From contig NZ_RKMH01000016.1 in the NCBI RefSeq assembly GCF_003797185.1, positions 38,243 to 102,242 on the forward strand: a DNA stretch of 64,000 bases, in the 5' to 3' direction. The DNA comes from Gordonia oryzae. Its GTDB lineage: Bacteria > Actinomycetota > Actinomycetes > Mycobacteriales > Mycobacteriaceae. The translations under genes and the position numbers were made by a program. The notes below the pieces were generated by a model. The model did no database searches, was not told the origin of the DNA, and worked only from the letters and a program-made list of their open reading frames with translations. Shown piece after piece: positions 36,647-43,528 of this stretch. Every line of letters starts with the position of its first letter. The stretch's first letter is position 1.

Positions 36647-37492
36647 TCAGGGGTGTGGGCCGATACTCGCCGCTGCGGTGCGTCGAGGCCTGGCGAGACG
36701 GATTCCGACGCCACAGCCGACCGCGGCACCGATCCCCAGGGCCACCGCTGCGGCCAGCGCCGGCGCGGTGGCGAACGAGGGATCCGCCTCGCGGTCGAAG
36801 TCGAGGATTGGCCAACCGTTCTCCTCGGCGTGCCGGCGCAATTGCCTGTCGGGGTTTACCACCGTGGGCCGCCCGACAACCTCGAGCATCGGCAGATCGG
36901 TCACCGAATCCGAGTACGCATAACAGAGGTCGAGATCGTAGCCGTACTCCTGCGCGATCTGCAGGATCGCCGCGGCCTTCTGCTCTCCGTAGCAGTAGAA
37001 ATCGAGGTCGCCGGTGTAGTGGCCGTCGGTGATGTGCATCCGGCTCGCACGCACGTGATCGACGCCCAGCATCACACCGATCGGCTCGACCATTTCTAGC
37101 CCCGATGCCGATACCAGTGCGACGGCGTGTCCCTTCTGCCGGTGCGCGTCGATGAGGTCGACCGCGCCGCTGTAGACGAGCGGGCGGACGACCTCGTCGA
37201 GGGTGTCCGCGACGATCCGGTTCACCTCCGAGACATCCCATCCCTGACACATCGTGGTGATGTGTCGGCGCAGTCGCTCGACGTGGTCGGCGTCGGCGGC
37301 CGAGCGGGCGAAGCTCAACTGTGTGACGGCCGATCGGAGCAACGTTCGGGTGTCGAGTAGGCCCTCGGTGAAGAACTGCCGACTGAAGGCGAGAACCGAC
37401 GATTTCGCGATGACGGTCTTGTCGAGGTCGAAGAATGCGGCGACCGGCGGCGTTTGGCGAATACCCGGGCGATCATCGCTCATTTCGGGCAT
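36647..37492 (-). CDS. HAD-IB phosphatase, SerB-like (Rv3661-like)
   Basis: A 281-residue HAD phosphatase of subfamily IB. Motif I is FFDLDKTVIAKSS, motif II VSASGLEMVEP, motif III with motif IV CYAYSDSVTDLPMLEVVG. A C-terminal hydrophobic stretch (AAAVALGIGAAVGCGVGI) may tether it to the membrane. It resembles phosphoserine phosphatase-like proteins without the ACT domain of true SerB. As in M. tuberculosis it is divergent from the ssd/Tad operon, with 6C RNA in between. Its substrate is uncertain. Confidence 0.85.
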   Translation of the reverse strand: MPEMSDDRPGIRQTPPVAAFFDLDKTVIAKSSVLAFSRQFFTEGLLDTRTLLRSAVTQLSFARSAADADHVERLRRHITTMCQGWDVSEVNRIVADTLDEVVRPLVYSGAVDLIDAHRQKGHAVALVSASGLEMVEPIGVMLGVDHVRASRMHITDGHYTGDLDFYCYGEQKAAAILQIAQEYGYDLDLCYAYSDSVTDLPMLEVVGRPTVVNPDRQLRRHAEENGWPILDFDREADPSFATAPALAAAVALGIGAAVGCGVGIRLARPRRTAAASIGPHP

Positions 37493-37547
37493 CGTACTGG
37501 AGTTCTGCGATGGTGTAAGTCGACTTGGGCTATCCCGCGCGATGCCG

Positions 37548-37578
37548 CCTCACAGCGGTGGCGATCACCGCTGTGAGG
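37548..37578. repeat. 13-bp inverted repeat upstream of 6C RNA
   Basis: cctcacagcggtg and caccgctgtgagg pair perfectly around gcgat. It lies in the divergent region between the HAD gene and the 6C RNA promoter, and could be an operator or a terminator for antisense transcription. Confidence 0.5.
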
Positions 37579-37650
37579 CTTGGGTACAGGGCAACAAACC
37601 TGCAGGCAGTGAGACGAATCTGCGATGTTGTGTCGGGTCTCGCGAGTTGT

Positions 37651-37678
37651 TTGCGAGTGCCGTGTGAACGTGTATAGT
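37651..37678 (+). promoter_or_regulatory. Promoter of 6C RNA
   Basis: A -10 hexamer tatagt (37673-37678) and a -35-like ttgcga (37651-37656) are spaced 16 bases, placing transcription start near 37684 at the base of the first 6C hairpin. Confidence 0.65.
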
Positions 37679-37682
37679 CGTA

Positions 37683-37780
37683 GGCACCCGGTCTTCGGAC
37701 CGGTGCCGCTTCAGCCCGACCCCCCGGGGCTGAAGCGCGACGACCCCGGCCTCCTCCCCCCCTGGCCGGGGTTGTCCTCT
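37683..37780 (+). ncRNA. 6C small RNA
   Basis: Three consecutive stems: ggcacccggtc-ttcg-gaccggtgcc; gcttcagccc...ggggctgaagc with a loop of six C's (gacccccc); and accccggcc...ggccggggt with a loop holding seven C's (tcctccccccct). Two hairpins with C-rich loops define actinobacterial 6C RNA. In M. tuberculosis its 6C RNA (B11) lies, as I recall, in the same intergenic region beside Rv3660c. C-rich loops in this RNA pair with G-rich ribosome sites of target mRNAs. A frame open through this region (from 37625) is not coding. Confidence 0.9.
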
Positions 37781-37921
37781 ATCTGGACCCTGTCAGCTCG
37801 TCGGGTTCCGTTGTGGCATCGCTGTCACAGGTCCTGCGGTTCCTCCACAGAACCGGCTGCGTCCACGGGCCGACAGCTCCGCGCTGGTGCGCACAGAACG
37901 ACGACGTCGGAATCGGCCACG

Positions 37922-39007
37922 ATGGCGCTCATGTCCGAAGCCCTCCTCGCCCTCGTCGACGACGATTTGCGCGATGACGTTGCCCGGTGTGCCGCGGCCG
38001 CAGGCTATCGGCTGGTTCTCGGCGATCCCGAGACCTGCCGCGCCGAGTGGCTGCGGTCTCGAGCGGTCGTCGTCGACCCCCGTGCGGTCGGCGCATTGGT
38101 CTCCACATCAGTGCCGCGGCGAGCCGGGGTGCTGCTGGTTGCCAACTCCGCGCCCCCTGCCGACGTCTGGCGTTCGGCGATGGACCTCGGTGCCGGCGAC
38201 GCCGCCCTGTTGCCGGCCGACGAGGGCCATCTGGTGCGCACGCTGACCGAGCTGCGTACGCCACGACGTGCCACCGGCAGCGGCGTCGCGCTGATGAGTG
38301 CGCACGGCGGGGCCGGGGCGTCGGTGCTGGCCGCTGCGGTGGCAACGGCCGCGGGCGACGCCGGTGAGCACGTGCTGCTACTCGACGCCGACGATCTCGG
38401 TGGCGGTCTCGACCTCATTCTCGGCATCGAGGACCGTCCCGGCTTGCGATGGCCGGATCTCACTCTGGAGGGCGGTGCTGTCAACGGACTTGCCCTGCAC
38501 CGTGCCCTGCCACGGGTCGATGACCGGATCGCGGTACTGACCGGCCGCCGCGACGAGTCTCGCCCGGTTCATGCCGACGCGGTGCTCGCCACCATCGACG
38601 CCGGACGCTCGCACGGTGATCTGGTGGTCGTCGACCTTCCCCGCGCCGACACGGACGTCGTCCGCGGCGTCGTCGAGTCGGTGGATCTCGTCGTCCTGGT
38701 GACGTCACCGACCGTCGTCGGCTGTGCCGCCGCCCGCCAGATCGCTGCCCGGTTGCTCGCCGATGCCGCTGATCTCGCGCTCGTCGTGCGCGGCCCATCG
38801 CCGGGCGGGCTGCGCGGCGTGCAGATCGCCGAGGCCGCCGACCTGCGATTGCTGGCCGCCTACCGGCCGGACCCGCGCCTGCCGGCGCGGCTGGAGAGTG
38901 GACGACCCGGGATCGGTGCGCGCAGTCCGCTGGGGCGGGCGGCGCGAGCGGTGTACGAGGCCCTCGGTGTCGGGGCCGGGGCCGTCGGGACGGGGCGGAC
39001 CGGATGA
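37922..39007 (+). CDS. CpaE/Ssd-type MinD-like ATPase of the Tad locus
   Basis: A 361-residue protein of the septum-site-determining/CpaE group (Rv3660c position). The N-terminal ~110 residues resemble a receiver domain; the rest is MinD-like. The P-loop is MSAHGGAGASVLAAA, where the canonical Lys is replaced by Ala-Ser, and Walker B is DLVVVDLPRADTD. Loss of the Lys is, as I recall, typical of this actinobacterial group. The protein probably positions the pilus machine or affects septation. ATG 37931 is an alternative start. It overlaps tadA by four bases. Confidence 0.85.
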   Translation: MALMSEALLALVDDDLRDDVARCAAAAGYRLVLGDPETCRAEWLRSRAVVVDPRAVGALVSTSVPRRAGVLLVANSAPPADVWRSAMDLGAGDAALLPADEGHLVRTLTELRTPRRATGSGVALMSAHGGAGASVLAAAVATAAGDAGEHVLLLDADDLGGGLDLILGIEDRPGLRWPDLTLEGGAVNGLALHRALPRVDDRIAVLTGRRDESRPVHADAVLATIDAGRSHGDLVVVDLPRADTDVVRGVVESVDLVVLVTSPTVVGCAAARQIAARLLADAADLALVVRGPSPGGLRGVQIAEAADLRLLAAYRPDPRLPARLESGRPGIGARSPLGRAARAVYEALGVGAGAVGTGRTG

Positions 39008-40173
39008 GCGCACACAACGACGAGGCGCTGCTGGATCGGGTGCGTTCCCGGTTGGCGGCCGATGCGGTGGAGCCGACGGCGGCGGTGATCGCCGACGCGA
39101 TCCGCGCCGAGGCCGGTGGGGTGCTCGGCGACACCGATCTCCTCGCCGCCCTGCGATACCTACAGACCGAGTTGACCGGCGCCGGGCGGCTCGAAGAACT
39201 CCTGGCCGAGCCGGGGATCGCCGACATCCTCGTCGTCGGTCCGCAGCGGGTATGGGTGGATCGGGGTGCCGGACTGGAACTCTCGGGGATCACCTTCGAC
39301 GACGACGCAGCGGTCCGCAGGCTGGCCGGACGGCTGGCGCTGGGCGCCGGACGCCGACTCGACGACGCCCAGCCGTGGGTCGACGGACAGTTGTCGAATG
39401 TCGGACGCCGGGGATACACGGTCCGCCTGCACGCCGTGATACCCCCGTTGGCTGCCGACGGCACATGTTTGTCGCTGCGTGTGCTGCGCAGTGCCGGAAT
39501 GGGTTTCGATGCGATGGTCGATTCCGGCGCGATTCCGGCCGAGGCGGCCGAAGTCATGGGTGAGGTACTGCGTGCCCGGTTGTCGTTCCTGATCATTGGC
39601 GGCACCGGGTCGGGCAAGACAACGCTTCTCGGTGCGCTGATCGGACAGATGGGCGCCACCGAACGGGTCCTGTGCGTCGAGGATGCGCTCGAACTGACGC
39701 CGACCCACCCGCATGTGGTGCGACTGGTGGCGCGAACGGCGAATGTCGAAGGGGCGGGCGAGGTTGCGGTACGGGCCCTGGTGCGCCAAGCGCTGCGGAT
39801 GCGACCCGATCGAATCATTCTCGGCGAGGTGCGGGGTGCGGAGGTGATCGATCTGCTGACCGCCCTGAACACCGGTCACGACGGTAGCGGCGGCACCCTG
39901 CACGCCAACTCGACCGCCGAGGTACCCGCGCGGATGGAAGCGCTCGCCGCCTTGGGTGGGATGGGCCGTGACGCCCTGCATAGCCAGCTCGCCGCAGCTG
40001 TCCATGTCGTTCTCGGTGTCGCCCGCAACCTCGACGGAACGCGTGGTCTGTCCGAGATCGGTGTGTTGCGCCGCGGGGCCGACGGCCTCGTCACGGTGGT
40101 GCCGATCTGGCTACGTAGTCTCGGATTCACCTCGTCCCGAGCTCTTTTCGATGAGATGGTCGCGATTCGATGA
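39004..40173 (+). CDS. tadA: Tad pilus assembly ATPase TadA/CpaF
   Basis: A 389-residue secretion ATPase of the VirB11/PulE family that powers Flp-pilus assembly. Walker A is IIGGTGSGKTTLLGAL; the Asp box region is LCVEDALELTP; Walker B is RMRPDRIILGEVRGAEVIDL; the His box is GHDGSGGTLHANS. It forms a cytosolic hexamer working with TadB and TadC. It starts within the ssd stop (ATGA) and its own stop overlaps tadB, so the locus is tightly coupled. Confidence 0.92.
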   Translation: MSAHNDEALLDRVRSRLAADAVEPTAAVIADAIRAEAGGVLGDTDLLAALRYLQTELTGAGRLEELLAEPGIADILVVGPQRVWVDRGAGLELSGITFDDDAAVRRLAGRLALGAGRRLDDAQPWVDGQLSNVGRRGYTVRLHAVIPPLAADGTCLSLRVLRSAGMGFDAMVDSGAIPAEAAEVMGEVLRARLSFLIIGGTGSGKTTLLGALIGQMGATERVLCVEDALELTPTHPHVVRLVARTANVEGAGEVAVRALVRQALRMRPDRIILGEVRGAEVIDLLTALNTGHDGSGGTLHANSTAEVPARMEALAALGGMGRDALHSQLAAAVHVVLGVARNLDGTRGLSEIGVLRRGADGLVTVVPIWLRSLGFTSSRALFDEMVAIR

Positions 40174-40988
40174 CGGTGATCCTGCTTGCCTCGGCGTGTG
40201 CGGTCTTGTGGTCGGGCGCACCGCGCGCCGCCCATCGGCTCCGGTCAGTGGGCGGGCGGCACACTCGCTCCACCGCGAGAGTCGCGACATTGCGATGGAT
40301 CGTTGTGCCCATCGGGATCTGCGGTGCGCTGCTGGTCGGCGGTATTGCTGCGGCGGTCGCTGCGGGAATCGTGGCCGGCGTGTACGGATGGCGGGCTCAC
40401 CGACGCCGTGCCGCCGAGCGGGCCGACGTGCGGCGAGATGATCTCTTGACCGCGCTGTCGTTGATGATCGCCGAGCTTTCGGTCGGTGCGCCACCCGCCC
40501 ATGCCTGTGCGGCCGCTGCGGCGGAGATGGCGGCCATGGATAGCGTTACCGAACAACAAGATTCGGTGTCCTCGGCGCTGTCGGTGCTGGCCGGGCGTGC
40601 CGAACTCGGTGGTGGGGTTCTGATCGACTTGACCGCAACGCGCAGCGCCGACGACTCGTGGCAGCGTATCGCGACGGCCTGGCAGACGTCGGAGTCCCAC
40701 GGGCTGCCGCTGGCCGATCTGCTGGGATCGGTGCGCTCGGATCTGTTGGCCCGTAGGGCCTTCGTCGAGCGCACCCGGGCCGGAATGGCCGGTCCCCGCG
40801 CCACCGCCACGGTCCTCGCCGGACTCCCGCTCCTCGGCATCGCTCTCGGGCAGGCCACCGGTGCGCGACCACTGTCGACCCTGCTGGGCGGTGGCCTCGG
40901 TGGAATCCTCCTCGTCGTCGGTACCGCGCTGGTCGCGAGCGGGCTGCTCTGGGCGGACCGCATCGCCGCGAAGGTGGTGGCACCGTGA
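40170..40988 (+). CDS. tadB: Tad pilus membrane platform protein TadB
   Basis: A 272-residue inner-membrane protein with the GspF/TadB fold. Two N-terminal helices (about 1-15 and 45-75), a central cytoplasmic T2SSF domain (LTALSLMIAELSVGAPPAHA onward), and two C-terminal helices. It should serve with TadC as the platform turned by TadA. It overlaps tadA by four bases. Confidence 0.87.
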   Translation: MTVILLASACAVLWSGAPRAAHRLRSVGGRHTRSTARVATLRWIVVPIGICGALLVGGIAAAVAAGIVAGVYGWRAHRRRAAERADVRRDDLLTALSLMIAELSVGAPPAHACAAAAAEMAAMDSVTEQQDSVSSALSVLAGRAELGGGVLIDLTATRSADDSWQRIATAWQTSESHGLPLADLLGSVRSDLLARRAFVERTRAGMAGPRATATVLAGLPLLGIALGQATGARPLSTLLGGGLGGILLVVGTALVASGLLWADRIAAKVVAP

Positions 40989-41016
40989 GCGGCGGTCTGC
41001 GCAAGGGGGTGGCCCG

Positions 41017-41649
41017 GTGAAGACCCTGGCCCTGCTCCTGGCGGCGGTCGCCTGCTGGATCTGGCCGGCGGCGCGATGGCGTCTCTACCGGGTGATCGAT
41101 CTGCCCGCACCGCCTTCCCGGCAACCACGATTGCTCGGGGCGAGGGACCGTGGGACGGACCCGTTCGCCACCGCGGCCGCATTGGACCTGCTCGCGGTGT
41201 GCCTGCGCGCCGGGCTACCGGTGGCGCAGGCGATCCGGGTCGCCGCGTCGAGTGCGCCGCCGTCGCTGGCGCGGCCGTTGACCGCGACCGCTGAACTCCT
41301 CGAACTCGGCGCCGACCCGGACCGGGCCTGGGCTGCTCCCGAGGTGTCACCGGATACCCGCCGACGTCGGCGACGGGTGGCGTCGACCGACGCCGGCGCA
41401 GACTGTTTCGCAGATCTGACGATGCTCGCCCGGCGATCGGCGCGCGCCGGCTCGGCGCTGGCCGACGGGGTTGGCGAACTCGCCGTACAGGTCCGCCGGC
41501 GTGCCCACGACGAAGCGCTGGCCCGCGCCGAGCGGGCCGGGGTGATGGTCAGTGGGCCATTGGGTCTGTGTTTCCTGCCGGCCTTCATCTGTTTGGGCAT
41601 CGTGCCCGTGGTCATCGGCCTCGCGTCGCAGACTCTGGGAGGTCTCTAG
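41017..41649 (+). CDS. tadC: Tad pilus membrane platform protein TadC
   Basis: A 210-residue T2SSF-domain protein. One N-terminal helix (TLALLLAAVACWIWPAA), a cytoplasmic domain containing AALDLLAVCLRAGLPVAQAI, and a C-terminal helix ending VVIGLASQTLGGL. I chose GTG 41017 after an aaggggg ribosome site; a GTG at 40984 leads to an early stop. It follows tadB by 28 bases. Confidence 0.85.
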   Translation: MKTLALLLAAVACWIWPAARWRLYRVIDLPAPPSRQPRLLGARDRGTDPFATAAALDLLAVCLRAGLPVAQAIRVAASSAPPSLARPLTATAELLELGADPDRAWAAPEVSPDTRRRRRRVASTDAGADCFADLTMLARRSARAGSALADGVGELAVQVRRRAHDEALARAERAGVMVSGPLGLCFLPAFICLGIVPVVIGLASQTLGGL

Positions 41650-41731
41650 AAAAACTTGCGCGGGGAGGGAGCCAAATCGCCACCGCCCGCGTCCAATTGT
41701 CGCAACGTTCGAACACCCGAAAGGAAAAGAC

Positions 41732-41998
41732 ATGTCACAGAACATCAATCAAAGCCCTCCCGACGACAACGAACCCATTGAGAACTCGCGCGGCTTGCGC
41801 GCTGCCGGCGAGTGGCTGAACACCACGACGCTGCGCCTGATCAGCGACGAGGAGGGGATGAGCACCGCCGAATACGCTATCGGCACCATCGCTGCCGCGG
41901 CGTTCGGTGCGATTCTCTACACCGTCGTCACCGGCAATGACATCGTTGCCGCACTCACCGGGATCATCAACAAGGCCCTCACGACCTCGGTGAGCTGA
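41732..41998 (+). CDS. Flp-type pilin (DUF4244)
   Basis: An 88-residue prepilin. The N-terminal ~40 residues are polar, followed by DEEGMSTAEYAIGTIAAAAF, where the EEGMSTAEYA processing/assembly motif precedes the single hydrophobic helix. This is the DUF4244 pilin of actinobacterial Tad loci (Rv3656c position). A prepilin peptidase should cut after Gly in the EEGMSTAEY region; no peptidase gene is in this locus. A good ribosome site (aaaggaaaag) suggests high expression. Confidence 0.88.
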   Translation: MSQNINQSPPDDNEPIENSRGLRAAGEWLNTTTLRLISDEEGMSTAEYAIGTIAAAAFGAILYTVVTGNDIVAALTGIINKALTTSVS

Positions 41999-42396
41999 TG
42001 AGGGTGTGTCATCGGGCCGTGCTACGACGTCTTGTCGACGATGACGCGGGCATGGTCACCGTCGAGGCGGCGTATGCGATCGTGGCGATCGTGGCGGTTC
42101 TGCTCCTGGGTATCGGGGCGATCGGTGCGGTGATCGCCGAGATCCGGTGCACCGATGCCGCCCGTGAGGTCGCGCGGCTGACCGCAGCCGGTGACGCCGG
42201 GGCGCGGGCGGCCGGAGCCCGGCTGGTCGGCGCCGACGCGATCATCACGGTGAGCGAGCAGGGTGGCAAGGTCGTCGTCTCGGTTACCGACCGGGTGCTC
42301 TCGCTGCCCGGGCTGACGATGTCGGCCCGGGCAGTTGCGGGCAAGGAGCCGGACGGTTCCGATCACGTCGACATCGCGCCGGGGGTGACGCCGTGA
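41998..42396 (+). CDS. TadE-like minor pseudopilin (Rv3655c-like)
   Basis: A 132-residue protein with a TadE-type N-terminus: DDDAGMVTVEAAYAIVAIVA, i.e. a type III prepilin-like processing site just before the hydrophobic helix, then an extracytoplasmic domain. It overlaps the pilin stop by one base (TGATG). It probably acts as a minor pilin in the Tad pilus. Confidence 0.85.
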   Translation: MRVCHRAVLRRLVDDDAGMVTVEAAYAIVAIVAVLLLGIGAIGAVIAEIRCTDAAREVARLTAAGDAGARAAGARLVGADAIITVSEQGGKVVVSVTDRVLSLPGLTMSARAVAGKEPDGSDHVDIAPGVTP

Positions 42397-42764
42397 AAAC
42401 GTTTGTGCGCCTTGCTCGTGATGATCGCGGGTACGCCACGGTCGCGGCGGCCGGGGTCATCGTCGGGGTGGTGTCGGTCCTGGTGATGCTGGTTTATCTC
42501 GGTGCGGCGGTGATCGCCCGGCACCGGGCACAGTCGGCCGCCGACCTCGCGGCCCTTGCCGCGGCGATCGATCACGTCTCCGGTGATGCAGACGCGTGCG
42601 CAACCGCCCGGGAGGTGATCGACGATCAGCGTTCGGGGGCGGTGCTGCGCCGGTGCCGTACCGACGGCACCGACGTCGTCGTCGAGGCAGTCGCGCCGAT
42701 CATTCTAGGGCTCTTCGGTTCTCGCGATGCGTCCGCGGCGGCGCGGGCGGGTCCGGCGGAGTGA
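42393..42764 (+). CDS. TadE/TadG-like protein, last gene of the Tad operon (Rv3654c-like)
   Basis: A 123-residue protein starting at GTG 42393, overlapping the upstream stop. It has DDRGYATVAAAGVIVGVVSV, a prepilin-like start of the hydrophobic helix, followed by HRAQSAADLAALAAA, the motif of the Rv3654c/TadG helicase-secretion neighbourhood. The final residues are Ala/Ser-rich. It is probably an exported minor pilus component. Confidence 0.82.
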   Translation: MKTFVRLARDDRGYATVAAAGVIVGVVSVLVMLVYLGAAVIARHRAQSAADLAALAAAIDHVSGDADACATAREVIDDQRSGAVLRRCRTDGTDVVVEAVAPIILGLFGSRDASAAARAGPAE

Positions 42765-42789
42765 ACCAACCCACAGCCCCTCACCGCCG

Positions 42790-43389
42790 CTAACCGATGG
42801 CGTCGTCGTCGATGATGATCCGCTTGGGGTAGACGCGCACCGAATGCATCGGCGCGAACCACACCTGACCGAAATACACCGACGTGTCACCCCGGTAGGC
42901 CAGTTCCGGAACACCGTCACCGTAGGCGGTGCGGACTCGCGGGCGTACCGCGGTGACGAACGGCGCCCAGTGCACCACCTCCCCCTCGGTGAGGAAGCCA
43001 CCCGCCGCTGCCCAGGTGTCACCCGAAAAGCCCTCGGAGATCGCGAGGTACACCTCGCCGAGTGACGGGCTGATGCGAGGCCCGACCATGGCGCTCTGTA
43101 GATACCACTGGGCGGTATCGGCCACGGTCGGGTTCTCCAGGCTGGCCGACGCCCACGCGTAGTGGATATCGAGCGCGTCGAGTGCCTCGGCCTCGGAGAA
43201 GAACACGTCGCGCTCACCGATCGTCGACGGCATCCGGTCGGGTTCCTGAGTGGGGCGGGCGAGCAGGAAGTGCACCGGGCACGGCCGCAGGATCGTGCCC
43301 TGCGCCCCGGTGTGCCAGGCGTCCCGGTCGAGCCCAGCATCGCTGTCCCGCCCGGCATCCCCGTCCCGCCCGGCATCGCTGTCCTGCAT
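42790..43389 (-). CDS. Conserved hypothetical protein
   Basis: A ~199-residue protein starting at ATG 43389. The N-terminus is a low-complexity Asp/Gly/Arg repeat (DAGRDGDAGRDSDAGLDRDA), so the real start may be further in, for instance at MPSTIGERDVFFSEAEALDA. The remainder is globular, with DIHYAWASASLENPTVADTA and a Tyr/Val-rich end VYFGQVWFAPMHSVRVYPKR. I do not recognise a family. It is convergent with the Tad operon. Confidence 0.65.
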   Translation of the reverse strand: MQDSDAGRDGDAGRDSDAGLDRDAWHTGAQGTILRPCPVHFLLARPTQEPDRMPSTIGERDVFFSEAEALDALDIHYAWASASLENPTVADTAQWYLQSAMVGPRISPSLGEVYLAISEGFSGDTWAAAGGFLTEGEVVHWAPFVTAVRPRVRTAYGDGVPELAYRGDTSVYFGQVWFAPMHSVRVYPKRIIIDDDAIG

Positions 43390-43528
43390 TGGTCGATTAT
43401 CGCCGAGAAGCGAGGGTGTGGTTCCTTCCGACACGGCATTCACCGAGACGCCTTGACGATTCATGTGGGCGCACGCCGAGGCGCTGAAATGCGTCGATGA
43501 TGCCGGGTTTGACCTCTGATGGACACTC

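Noticed and set aside
37625..37921. N-terminal extension of the ssd-like frame
   Set aside because: It runs straight through the 6C RNA hairpins and has no protein similarity.
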